This document shows positions 30,951 through 37,355 of a stretch of DNA of 37,355 nt, in pieces. Under the pieces are notes generated by a model. That model was not told where the DNA came from. It saw only the letters and a list, made by a program, of their open reading frames with translations, and searched no databases. The position numbers and the translations under genes are program-made. Location: NCBI GenBank assembly GCA_003020945.1, contig PXRU01000012.1:1-37355 (forward strand). The letters run 5' to 3'. Every line of letters starts with the position of its first letter. Within the stretch, counting starts at the first letter, position 1. The DNA is from Halobacteriales archaeon QS_6_71_20 (GTDB lineage: Archaea > Halobacteriota > Halobacteria > Halobacteriales > Haloferacaceae).

Positions 30951-31036
30951 TACAAACTTCGGCCGGATCGGCGGGAGGGCCCCGCGGTCGGTGCGAGGTG
31001 AGAGGGGACGGGGCGAACGCGTCCGCCGCGTCCGGC

Positions 31037-31867
31037 TCAGTCGTCGGCGGGTGCGGCGCCCGCGGTCGACCCGGCGCCGGCGACGGCGCGTTCGTTGTCG
31101 GCGACCCACCGCAGCAGCAGGAACGAGAACACGTACTTCGCGAAGATGTCGAGCGCGGAGTACGCCCACGAGGTGAGGCCGACCGACTGCACGAGCGCCA
31201 GCCCCTCGACGCCGACCGCCCACACGACGGGATACCCCAGCCAGAGGACGACCGTCAGCACGCGCAGCGTGTCGAAGATCTCGCCGGTTCCGGCCGCGGT
31301 CGCGGCGGCGGACCACTCCGTCAACAGGGCGTAGAGGACGACGAGGAAGAACGCACAGCTGATCCCGTAGAACACCCAGCGGAGCAGGTACGACGAGGTG
31401 ACCAGCGCGGCCGCCAGGCCCGTGACGCACATCCCGATGTCGGCGGCGATCACCGTGAACAGACTCCCGAAGTCGACGTCGGCCAGCATGCCGAGCGCGA
31501 GCAGGATCATCGGCGTCGACAGCGCCCACGTGAGATACCGGCCCCACTGGCTCAACACCTCCTCGCCGGCCAGCGCGTGGCCGGCCGGCATCTCGATCAG
31601 CCCGACCGTGAGCCCGGAGACCAGCCCGGTGTAGCTGGAGACCGACACCAGTGGGATCATCAGCGTCGCGCCCCAGATCAGCCTCGCCCGCGGCGACGTC
31701 ACCCGTCGACCCATGTACACGAACAGGAGGATCGAGAGTCCGGCCAGCGCGATGTTCGCCCACAGCGAGGAGCTGAGCAGGAGGTCGCCCTGGATCTGCG
31801 AGAACACCTCCGACTGTGTCACCTGAATCGGGATCGATCCGACCGATAGCTCGGCTGTAGCTGACAT
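31037..31867 (-). CDS. hop: Halorhodopsin, light-driven chloride pump
   Basis: Seven-helix retinal protein that pumps chloride into the cell. 276 residues from ATG at 31867, matching halorhodopsin length (274-291); the longer open frame to 32179 is non-homologous. Helix C reads GRYLTWALSTPMILLALG: Thr113 and Ser117 with Ala124 in place of the bacteriorhodopsin proton donor, the TSA signature of chloride pumps, and Arg110. Helix G has SALDIFAKYVF with retinal-binding Lys244 and Asp240. Helix A (WANIALAGLSILLFVYMGRR) and the PADD end closely resemble Natronomonas halorhodopsin. A small four-cysteine protein lies 104 bases upstream on the same strand. No brp/blh or carotenoid genes are in the window. 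Confidence 0.96.
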   Translation of the reverse strand: MSATAELSVGSIPIQVTQSEVFSQIQGDLLLSSSLWANIALAGLSILLFVYMGRRVTSPRARLIWGATLMIPLVSVSSYTGLVSGLTVGLIEMPAGHALAGEEVLSQWGRYLTWALSTPMILLALGMLADVDFGSLFTVIAADIGMCVTGLAAALVTSSYLLRWVFYGISCAFFLVVLYALLTEWSAAATAAGTGEIFDTLRVLTVVLWLGYPVVWAVGVEGLALVQSVGLTSWAYSALDIFAKYVFSFLLLRWVADNERAVAGAGSTAGAAPADD

Positions 31868-31887
31868 GCGATCGGGCTTCGAGCCGA

Positions 31888-31919
31888 AGTCATATGAAAC
31901 CCGATTGGTTGCATATAGC
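31888..31919 (-). promoter_or_regulatory. Halorhodopsin promoter with inverted repeat
   Basis: ATATGAAACC (31892-31901) and GGTTGCATAT (31907-31916) pair as 9/10 inverted arms with a 5-base gap, 25-49 bases before the ATG at 31867. AT-rich words at each end (CTATATGC and TCATATGA on the minus strand) could serve as TATA boxes. Candidate site for light/oxygen-responsive control. Confidence 0.5.
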
Positions 31920-31971
31920 TTACGGCCGAGGTCGAGGCCGGCGACGGGCCCGGGGACGCGCTCCGCGGGGA

Positions 31972-32157
31972 TCAGGCCGACATCGTCGACAGCCGATCGC
32001 CGACCTCGATATCGACGGTGGGGTCCGCCTCGAGCGCGTCGAGACACGCCCGACAGACCGCCCGATTGCGGAACGATCGCGGCGGAGAGACGTCGCTCGC
32101 GCGTACGGCCGCCTCGCCGCCGGTGCAGGCACGCCAGATCGAACACTCGGATGACAT
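31972..32157 (-). CDS. Small four-cysteine (zinc-finger-like) protein next to halorhodopsin
   Basis: 61 residues from ATG at 32157 (a GTG at 32160 directly precedes). Cysteines at 5, 11, 35 and 38 (CSIWRAC and VCRAC) form a likely zinc site; between them lies VRASDVSPPRSFRN, and the end is acidic (DALEADPTVDIEVGDRLS). It is 104 bases upstream of halorhodopsin on the same strand with its own leaderless-type promoter. In Halobacterium a 60-residue zinc-finger protein, Brz, is encoded beside bop and controls bop and crtB1. This gene has matching size and position relative to a rhodopsin gene, but I cannot confirm sequence relationship. It may instead be a generic haloarchaeal treble-clef protein. 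Confidence 0.6.
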   Translation of the reverse strand: MSSECSIWRACTGGEAAVRASDVSPPRSFRNRAVCRACLDALEADPTVDIEVGDRLSTMSA

Positions 32158-32164
32158 CACGTGT

Positions 32165-32194
32165 GGTAATTAGTGACACAGGTTAATAAGTGTC
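32165..32194 (-). promoter_or_regulatory. Promoter of the four-cysteine protein, with near-repeat
   Basis: On the minus strand CTTATTAACC (32181-32190) lies 24-33 bases before the ATG at 32157. A similar word, CACTAATTACC (32165-32175), follows it. The plus-strand words GGTAATTAGTG and GGTTAATAAGTG form an imperfect direct repeat. Confidence 0.45.
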
Positions 32195-32365
32195 CTTGCC
32201 GTATTGCTTCATCGGCGGGTTTCGAAATCGGACGGGGCGACAGCCGAACACGAACACGCTGAACCTCGGTGTGACGGAGGAATCGTATAAACGTACGGCC
32301 CGAGCGTGTCGGCTCCGCACTCCCACGCATCCGTTATGCCTCCCGCCGCCGTACGTCGGGGCGTA

Positions 32366-32722
32366 ATGACGAAAGCGGCAGTCATCGTCCTGGCGGGCAC
32401 GGAAGGGCACGAGAACCTCGGGCGGATCGTGAACGGGCTGGAGACGGCCAAGGAGTTCGCCCGGAACGAGGAGGACGAACTGGAGCTCGTCTTCGACGGC
32501 GCGGGGACGCAGTGGATCCCCGAACTGGAGGACGAGGACAGCGACTACCACGAGCTCTACCGGGCGGTGCGCGACGAGGCCTCGGCGTGTGACTACTGCG
32601 CCGACGCGTTCGGCGTCGACGAGGCGATCGACGACGCCGGCGTCGTCCAGCTCGACGACCACGACGGCCACCCGAGCATCCGCAGCCTCGTTGCCGACGG
32701 CTACGAGGTCATCACGTTCTGA
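32366..32722 (+). CDS. DsrE-like family protein
   Basis: 118 residues from ATG 32366. Alpha/beta fold typical of DsrE/F-like proteins: opening strand KAAVIVLAGTEGHENLGRIV, an acidic middle (NEEDELELVFDGAGTQWIPE), a CDYCADAFGVDEAID segment with two cysteines and a closing strand DGYEVITF. DsrE-type proteins carry or relay sulfur on cysteine; haloarchaea have many stand-alone copies without known partners. No sulfur-metabolism genes lie next to it, apart from the sulfite-oxidase relic 1.6 kb away. Confidence 0.8.
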   Translation: MTKAAVIVLAGTEGHENLGRIVNGLETAKEFARNEEDELELVFDGAGTQWIPELEDEDSDYHELYRAVRDEASACDYCADAFGVDEAIDDAGVVQLDDHDGHPSIRSLVADGYEVITF

Positions 32723-32823
32723 GACCGCCGCCGGTCGCACCCCGGTCTTTGCCGTTTCTTCGAGTCGCCGTCCGCCCGGGAGCCGCCGGAACGCACAGAC
32801 CCCCTGAGGGCTGCTCCGAGTTC

Positions 32824-32834
32824 CAATATATAAC
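32824..32834 (+). promoter_or_regulatory. TATA-like box upstream of the truncated membrane protein
   Basis: CAATATATAAC, 74-84 bases before ATG 32908, implying a leader of about 50 bases if used. The 185-base gap otherwise shows nothing clear. Confidence 0.5.
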
Positions 32835-32907
32835 TCCGTCGCCGACTCGTTCCCCGACCGAACGACCGGCGCGGAGTGTTGCTGTGGGGACCTGAACCCG
32901 GAGACGC

Positions 32908-33286
32908 ATGTCGACCACGACCGAGACGACACGCGAGACGGAACAGGGGCCCGGGAACTGGCGTGCCGGCGTCCTCGGCGGCGTCGCCGGCGGTCTCGCG
33001 ATGGGCGCGCTGGTGCTCGCGATGAACGCGGCGACGCTCGCGGTGGCGATCCCATCGTTATACGGGCTCGCCCCGCCGGCGAGCCCGGGAGCGGGGATGG
33101 TCGTCCACGTCTCCCACGGCGCCGTGTTGGGCGTCGTCTTCGCCGGGATCGCCGGCGTGGCCGGCGTCGAGTCGACGGGGCGGGCCGTCGGCCTCGGCGT
33201 CGCGTGGGGCGTCGCCACGTGGGCGGTGTTCGCGGCGTTGGTCATGCCCGTGTGGCTGAGCGCCGTCGGCTCGCCCGCCAGTGTAG
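32908..33286 (+). pseudogene. Membrane protein lacking its 3' end
   Basis: From ATG 32908: a polar N-terminus, then GVLGGVAGGLAMGALVLAMN, VHVSHGAVLGVVFAGIAGVA and GVATWAVFAALVMPVWLSAV, three to four membrane segments of a haloarchaeal family I recall as about 160-180 residues that ends with a FPNFAVPSLLWH-like helix after the VMPVWLS motif. Here homology-like sequence stops at GSPAS (about 33282). No stop codon follows in frame; translation would run antisense through the regulator gene to 34470, which is implausible. A TAG lies one frame over at 33284-33286. So the last segment has been lost by deletion or the frame is broken. The extended frame should not be annotated. Confidence 0.6.
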
Positions 33287-33339
33287 TCGGGGCGGACCTC
33301 CGGCGCGCCGCCGCCGCTCGCGTCGCCCGGCGCTGCCGA

Positions 33340-33882
33340 CTACCCGTCCCTGAACACGGTCCACTGGGTCGCCGACTCCGACTCGGCGATCCCCTCCCCC
33401 TTCTCGCGGCTGAGGTCGTCGATCCGCGCCGCCGCCGCCGCGGCCCACCGGAGGAACGACTCCCGGAACCGTCGCCGGACCGTCGCCGGCGACTCGGGCG
33501 TGTACACGTACACGTCGCCGCCGCGGTCGAGGATCTGCCGGCGCTTCTCGACGACGCCCAGCGCCGCGAGGTGGTTGAGGTGGCGCGCGACGACGCTGCG
33601 GTCGTAGTCGACGCGCTCGGTCAGCTCCGCCACCGTGAGCGTGCCGCCCTCCATCACGCACAGACAGACGTCCAGCTCCGCCGACGACATCCCGTATACC
33701 GCCCTGAGGAGCTCGTCGAGCTCCGGCTCGGCGAACGGCTCGCCCGACTCCCCGTGCGCGCTCGGCGTGGCGTCGAGCGGCTCCATCGGCGACTCACAAC
33801 ACCTGATCTCGCCGGTCCCCAGGCCGACGTTGCCGCAGGTGCTACACTCGACCAGCCGGGGGGTGTCGTCGGCCGCGTTCAT
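33340..33882 (-). CDS. Helix-turn-helix regulator with N-terminal zinc ribbon
   Basis: 180 residues from ATG at 33882. Residues 10-30 hold CSTCGNVG and CC (Cys13, 16, 28, 29), a compact zinc-ribbon. 65-135 is a TrmB/MarR-like winged helix: ELDVCLCVMEGGTLTVAELT, recognition part RSVVARHLNHLAALGVVEKR, wing DRGGDVYVYTPE. The tail is helical, then polar. It ends 54 bases from the broken end of the convergent membrane protein, and the two probably formed a regulator-target pair. An imperfect palindrome sits six bases before its start. Confidence 0.82.
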   Translation of the reverse strand: MNAADDTPRLVECSTCGNVGLGTGEIRCCESPMEPLDATPSAHGESGEPFAEPELDELLRAVYGMSSAELDVCLCVMEGGTLTVAELTERVDYDRSVVARHLNHLAALGVVEKRRQILDRGGDVYVYTPESPATVRRRFRESFLRWAAAAAARIDDLSREKGEGIAESESATQWTVFRDG

Positions 33883-33887
33883 ACCCG

Positions 33888-33908
33888 ATCACTCGGCGAC
33901 CGGGTGAT
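33888..33908 (-). promoter_or_regulatory. Imperfect palindrome before the zinc-ribbon HTH gene
   Basis: ATCACTCGG (33888-33896), CGA, CCGGGTGAT (33900-33908): 8 of 9 positions pair. It lies 6-26 bases upstream of the ATG at 33882, a suitable site for autoregulation. Confidence 0.4.
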
Positions 33909-34056
33909 GAACGCCACGCGGCCGGGCGACGACCGCGAGCGAGCGTCCGACCGACGACCGCGAGGGCCGACGCGGCGCTGCGCGGGGTCGCTCGGACCGC
34001 GAAAAGAACTCGGCGTCTGCGGGACCGTCGTCGCGACCGCGACGCGGGCGGGCGCG

Positions 34057-34203
34057 TTACTCGTCGCCGCCGTCCGCGACGATTTCCACGTCCTCGGCCG
34101 GCTCGTGCGTCTCCTCGAACTCGACATCGTCGTCCGGCTCTTCCTCGGTCTCCGTCGTGAACTCGTACTCGCGCTCGGATCGGTGGCTACCGAAATGGCA
34201 CAT
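34057..34203 (-). CDS. Very small acidic protein, 48 residues
   Basis: ATG at 34203 to TAA at 34059-34057. It starts MCHFGSHRSEREYEF and continues with a Glu/Asp-rich stretch (TTETEEEPDDDVEFEETHEP), ending VEIVADGGDE. Codon use is typical of the genome, the N-terminal Cys-His pair is suggestive of metal binding, and an AT-containing palindrome lies at the expected promoter distance. It resembles short acidic haloarchaeal proteins, often unannotated because of size. Function unknown. Confidence 0.55.
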   Translation of the reverse strand: MCHFGSHRSEREYEFTTETEEEPDDDVEFEETHEPAEDVEIVADGGDE

Positions 34204-34233
34204 CGGGTTTCACCCATGCGAGGGGTAGTCGTG

Positions 34234-34251
34234 ACAACAGTTAACAGTTGT
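34234..34251 (-). promoter_or_regulatory. Palindromic/tandem AACAGTT site upstream of the 48-residue protein
   Basis: ACAACAGTTAACAGTTGT contains two tandem AACAGTT words, a central GTTAAC and outer ACAAC/GTTGT arms. It lies 31-48 bases before the ATG at 34203, overlapping where a TATA/BRE element should be. Confidence 0.4.
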
Positions 34252-34357
34252 TCGTATCGAGCGGATGAGACGTATGCCGGTGTCGCGACGCCGGGAGCGA
34301 TGTCGCGCCGACGCGGTCGACGTCGCCGGGGGTGCGGCGGTCGGCGGCCGGCGGTCG

Positions 34358-35095
34358 CTACCAGCCGGAGAACTTGTCGCGACGGTAGAGGTCGAGTTCG
34401 CTCACGGTGTCGGTCCCCTCCTGGGAGAGACAGAACCGGATCCCGTCGGCGATCGCCGTCGGGTCGGTGACCTCTCCCTCGTCGAACCGCTCCTCGAACG
34501 ATTCCCCCTGTTCGGAGGCGAACTCGGTGCGCACCTCTGTGGGGTTGACGACGCTGACGGCGACGCCGTCCTCGCCGACCGACCCCTCCAGGCTGTGGGC
34601 GAAGCCGCGCACCCACCACTTGGTCGCGGCGTACACGGGGTTGCCGGGCCGGGGGTACTCGCCGGCGAAGCTGGCGACGAACACGAGCGTCCCGGCCGAC
34701 TCCCGGAGGTGGGGCAGCGCCGCCCGGGCGGCGTAGAACGCCCCGTCGGTGTTGACGTCCATCATCGCGCGGTAGTCCTCGTCGGGCATCGACCCCACGT
34801 CGCCCGCGAGACCGATCCCGGCGTTGGCCACGAGGCCGTCGAGCCCGCCGAGCGCGTCGACCGCGGCCGCGATGAACCCGTCGACCCGGTCGCTATCGGT
34901 CACGTCGACGGGGATCGCCTCGACGGTCACGCCGTGTTCGTCGCGCAGTTCCGCGGCCAGATCGGCCAGCCGCTCCTCCCGACGGGCGCCGAGCGCGAGG
35001 TCCGCGCCGGCGGCCGCGAGCGTCCGCGCCGTCGCCGCGCCGATGCCCGAACTCGCGCCCGTGATCGCCACCGCGTCGCCGTCGATGTCGCGCAT
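34358..35095 (-). CDS. SDR family NAD(P)-dependent oxidoreductase
   Basis: Classical short-chain dehydrogenase, 245 residues from ATG at 35095. Cofactor motif ITGASSGIGAATARTL (TGxxxGxG), ALGARREER after beta-2 suggesting NADPH preference, LVANAGIGLAGD (NAG), VFVASFAG in place of the usual Ser-containing strand with a Ser inside VAS, and catalytic pair in VYAATKWWVRGF (YxxxK). The C-terminus (ELDLYRRDKFSGW) is like YdfG-type SDRs. The substrate is unknown. It stands alone. Confidence 0.9.
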   Translation of the reverse strand: MRDIDGDAVAITGASSGIGAATARTLAAAGADLALGARREERLADLAAELRDEHGVTVEAIPVDVTDSDRVDGFIAAAVDALGGLDGLVANAGIGLAGDVGSMPDEDYRAMMDVNTDGAFYAARAALPHLRESAGTLVFVASFAGEYPRPGNPVYAATKWWVRGFAHSLEGSVGEDGVAVSVVNPTEVRTEFASEQGESFEERFDEGEVTDPTAIADGIRFCLSQEGTDTVSELDLYRRDKFSGW

Positions 35096-35488
35096 GGTCG
35101 GGCCGTCGGCCGCCCCCTCGAAAGCCGTTTCCCCTCGGGGAACCGGTCCGACCGGGGCCGGGCGGAATCCCGCCGCGAGGACCGGCGGACCGACTGCGCG
35201 CGTGACCGAACGGGGAACGTGCCGTCGACCGTGACGCCTCGGTCGGCGACCGGCGACGGTGCTCGCCGGTTCGGCGGGTGAGTCGACCGGGAGAGGCGAC
35301 GTATAGCCGAAACGGACCGAGAGCGGTTCGTAAACTATCTCGCCGCCTCTCGAACGGTCGTGAACTGGGGGACCGGGTGCGATCGGATCGCGAAAGGGTC
35401 GTGAACTCCCCGTGAACGGAGCGAACCGTCCCCAACGGTGTTCCCCTTATACGTGGCCCCGGGTCGGTTGTGAAAGTACGCTCGCCCT
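35096..35488. other. Divergent intergenic region with short repeats
   Basis: 393 bases without a gene. It holds GGTCGTGAACT twice (35356-35366 and 35397-35407, 41 bases apart) with a further GTGAAC at 35412, GCGAT-CGG-ATCGC (35379-35391) between them, TTCCCC-TC-GGGGAA (35129-35142) near the SDR start, and a TATA-like CTTATACG (35446-35453) 36 bases before ATG 35489. Together this looks like a regulated promoter for the small membrane protein. Confidence 0.45.
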
Positions 35489-35797
35489 ATGTCCACCACC
35501 GACCGAACACCCTCCGCCCCCGTCGTCGACGACCGCCTCGACCCCGACCGCCTCCGCTCGCACGTCGCGGGGTACGCGACCGGCGCCGCCCGCCTGTTCG
35601 CCCGCGGCGGCCGCGCCGCGGCGTTCTGGCTGGCCGCGCTGCTCCCGCTGACGTACCTCCCGATGGTCGCCGCCGGCACCGCGACCGACCGACCCACGCT
35701 GCTGGCGGCGCTGTTGGCCGCCCACGCGGCCGCGCTCGTGCTCGGACGGGGCCACGCCGTCGACCGCTCGGCGGCCGCCCCGACCGACGACCGCTGA
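35489..35797 (+). CDS. Small membrane protein, uncharacterised
   Basis: 102 residues from ATG 35489. A polar N-terminus of about 30 residues, then two or three hydrophobic segments (about 44-62 FWLAALLPLTYLPMV, 68-88) and a polar tail. No motif recognised. A TATA-like box and repeat-rich upstream region support expression. Convergent with the gene ending at 35824. Confidence 0.55.
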   Translation: MSTTDRTPSAPVVDDRLDPDRLRSHVAGYATGAARLFARGGRAAAFWLAALLPLTYLPMVAAGTATDRPTLLAALLAAHAAALVLGRGHAVDRSAAAPTDDR

Positions 35798-35823
35798 CGC
35801 CCCGTCGCAGCCGACGCCGCGGC

Positions 35824-36618
35824 TCACTCTCCCCCGCCGTCGCGGCCGAGGCGGCCGAGCCGTCGCCGCTCCTCCCTGAGGATCCGCTCCCATGCGCCGA
35901 ACAGCGCGGAGTTCAGCCGGTAGCTCGCGTTCACGTCCCGGACCCACGCGTCGTCGGCGAACAGGAGCCGCTGGAACCGACGCACGTCCGACGACAGCGA
36001 GTCGCGCCGGCCCGCGTAGTACGCCGCCGACTCCCGACGGGTGCGCTCGACGAGCGTCGCGGGGACGGCGACCCCCGCGGCGCGGGCCACGTCCGCGAAC
36101 CACTCCGTGTGCAGCACCGCGTCCGCCAGCAGGAACGACGCCTCGAACGCCTCGCGCCCGCCGGCGTCGCGGACCGCCCGGACCGCGTCGGCGCCGACGG
36201 TCAGCTCCGCCGGCCGCGAGAACGACGGCTCGACCGGTCGGTCCTCGCCCTCCGGTGCCCGCGCGAGGAACGGCGCCGCGACCCGGCGGAGCCGCCGGCG
36301 GGCCAGAGCGACGGGGCCCGCGAGCGCGAGGCGGTACCACCGCGGCGTGTACGCGAGGAACGGCGGTCCGAACTCGGCGTCGCCGAGGTACGTCGCGGCG
36401 ACGACCCGCGCCGTCCCCGGCGACAGCGCCGTCTCCCCGGCGCGCAGCGCCGCGACCGTCGCGTCCGGCTCCGCGAGCGGGTCGGCGCCGTCGGCCCCGA
36501 CGCCGGCGCGGTCGAACCCCATCCCGTCGGCGACGCGGTCGGCGTACTCGGCGCCCGCGCGGAACCAGTCGGCGAAGTCGGCGACGTCCCCGGCGGCCAG
36601 CAGTCGAAGCAGCGTCAC
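35824..36618 (-). CDS. Uncharacterised haloarchaeal protein
   Basis: 264 residues from ATG at 36618. Mostly helical with no clear membrane segment; contains PPFLAYTPRWYRLALAGPVA, an Arg-rich stretch, AFEASFLLADAVLHTEWFAD and a C-terminal NASYRLNSALFGAWERILRE with basic residues. No catalytic signature or known domain that I recognise. It follows the 36697 gene on the same strand after 78 bases and may share its transcript. Confidence 0.6.
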   Translation of the reverse strand: MTLLRLLAAGDVADFADWFRAGAEYADRVADGMGFDRAGVGADGADPLAEPDATVAALRAGETALSPGTARVVAATYLGDAEFGPPFLAYTPRWYRLALAGPVALARRRLRRVAAPFLARAPEGEDRPVEPSFSRPAELTVGADAVRAVRDAGGREAFEASFLLADAVLHTEWFADVARAAGVAVPATLVERTRRESAAYYAGRRDSLSSDVRRFQRLLFADDAWVRDVNASYRLNSALFGAWERILREERRRLGRLGRDGGGE

Positions 36619-36696
36619 GACCCCTCGGAGACGCCGGGGTCCCGTAGCTGTCCCGGTCCGCGTCGGGCGGTCGGTCCGCCGGCTCCTCGGCGCCGA

Positions 36697-37299
36697 TCAC
36701 TCCTCCAGGTGGTCGGTCAGCCCCCACTCGGCGGCGCGGGCCTCCGCCTCCGCCCGGGCCTCGGCCCGGACCGCCTCCACGCGCTCCTCGTCGGCGAGAA
36801 ACGCCGCGAGCGCGCCGTGGTCGCCGCCCGGCCGGCGCCGGTCGTCGTCGGCCGCCTCCCGGGTGCGGGCCGCGAGCGCGTCGGCGTCGGCGAGTTCGCG
36901 GGCCGGCGCGTCCGGCGCGACCCGGAACGGCGCGACGGGGTCGGCGTCGTCCGCGTCGGCGCCGTGCAGCGACGCCAGCGCCCGGTCGGGGAGGCGGTAG
37001 CTCTCGACCCGGGCGGGCTCGGCGCCCGACAGCGCCGCGAGCGCGGCCGGGCCGTCGGCGTCCCCGCTGCCGTCGTACGCGAGCACCGGCACGCCGTCGT
37101 CGAGGGTGATCACCGCCGCCGCGCCGTCGCCGCCCAGCAGCGCCTCGCCGGGCTCGACGCGGAGGTAGCCGGAGAGGCCGTCGTCGAGCGCCGCCGCGAG
37201 CGGGTCCGCGAAGGCGGTGGCGACGCGGGCACGGACCAGCTCCCCGCGGTCGAGTCGACCCGTCGCAAGCGGCACGGGCGCGGCCGGGAGGTCGGTCAT
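36697..37299 (-). CDS. Uncharacterised haloarchaeal protein
   Basis: 200 residues from ATG at 37299, overlapping the previous gene's stop by ATGA. The N-terminal half is beta-rich (GYLRVEPGEALLGGDGAAAV, ITLDDGVPVLAYDG). The C-terminal third is a charged, coiled-coil-like helix (LAAFLADEERVEAVRAEARA and following Ala/Glu repeats). No family recognised. Soluble and acidic. Confidence 0.6.
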   Translation of the reverse strand: MTDLPAAPVPLATGRLDRGELVRARVATAFADPLAAALDDGLSGYLRVEPGEALLGGDGAAAVITLDDGVPVLAYDGSGDADGPAALAALSGAEPARVESYRLPDRALASLHGADADDADPVAPFRVAPDAPARELADADALAARTREAADDDRRRPGGDHGALAAFLADEERVEAVRAEARAEAEARAAEWGLTDHLEE

Positions 37300-37355
37300 G
37301 GCCGGTCCGGGACGACGGCGCTGCGGAAGCGGTCGGCCACGTCGCCGGCGGCCCG
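37296..37355 (-). CDS. 3' end of a gene entering from the right edge
   Basis: The last 19 codons of a minus-strand gene (ending ADRFRSAVVPDRP, stop at 37298-37296), translationally coupled by ATGA to the 36697-37299 gene. Too little is visible to name it. Confidence 0.55.
   Translation of the reverse strand, partial: RAAGDVADRFRSAVVPDRP

Noticed and set aside
30806..30955. Extending the oxidoreductase stub to an ATG at 30955
   Set aside because: These codons show no similarity to the family and cover a strong inverted repeat and a direct repeat; the homologous part begins at about 30790.
31868..32179. Extended N-terminus for halorhodopsin in the open frame to 32179
   Set aside because: The added residues are non-homologous and overlap the four-cysteine gene; the family N-terminus begins at ATG 31867.
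33287..34470. Continuation of the membrane-protein frame to a 520-residue product
   Set aside because: The part after 33286 is antisense to the HTH gene and has no protein-like features.
1..37355. tRNA or rRNA genes
   Set aside because: No T-arm GGTTCGAATCC-like box with matching stems or conserved rRNA segment was seen by eye; a covariance search would be decisive.

Overview
The window is haloarchaeal DNA. It carries a halorhodopsin gene, an archaeal secretion ATPase with pilin-like partners, an archaeal-type ATP-dependent DNA ligase, TrkA-N/TrkA-C proteins and acidic proteins with strongly GC-rich third codon positions. AT-rich TATA-like boxes lie 25-50 bases upstream of several starts. 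Composition changes near position 4,700: positions 1-4,700 are clearly less GC-rich and use more A/T-ending codons than the rest, so the left part looks like an acquired block. I see no tRNA, rRNA, CRISPR array or intact insertion sequence. The genus cannot be fixed from sequence alone; a Halorubrum/Halobaculum-like organism is a guess.

Layout. 1-888 is the 3' part of a nucleoside/sugar-type ABC permease. About 985-1275 is a frameshifted copy of the promoter and 5' end of the secretion ATPase gene whose intact copy starts at 4718. Between the copies lie an ATP-dependent DNA ligase (1368-3086), a metallo-beta-lactamase exonuclease-like partner (3153-4121) and debris that includes a C-terminal fragment resembling halocin C8 (about 4151-4333). 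4718-11768 is a tightly coupled seven-gene type IV pilus-like operon: ATPase, membrane platform and five single-anchor pilin-like proteins, each start overlapping the previous stop.

12018-18054 holds a small membrane protein, a histidine kinase with a multi-pass N-terminus, an APC amino-acid permease between two TrkA-domain proteins, and two small haloarchaeal proteins. 18511-28675 is a cell-surface glycan cluster: a secreted Tyr-Gly repeat protein, a damaged flippase, a GT2-GT4 fusion glycosyltransferase, a sulfatase/phosphatase-fold protein and two tandem, related giant membrane proteins.

28676-35095 is a patchwork of small genes and relics. It includes a decayed ORF, a frameshifted CxxC protein, a winged-helix regulator with a small membrane protein, the C-terminal stub of a sulfite-oxidase-family enzyme, halorhodopsin with a small four-cysteine protein directly upstream, a DsrE-like protein, a membrane protein that has lost its 3' end next to a zinc-ribbon HTH regulator, a 48-residue acidic protein and an SDR oxidoreductase. 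35489-37355 has a small membrane protein and a minus-strand run of uncharacterised haloarchaeal genes.

The most notable signals are the split duplication of the pilus ATPase 5' end around the ligase/exonuclease block, the halocin-like fragment in the same block, a perfect inverted repeat over the ligase start codon, the zinc-finger gene next to halorhodopsin (a possible counterpart of Brz beside bop), and several genes with specific internal or terminal deletions.
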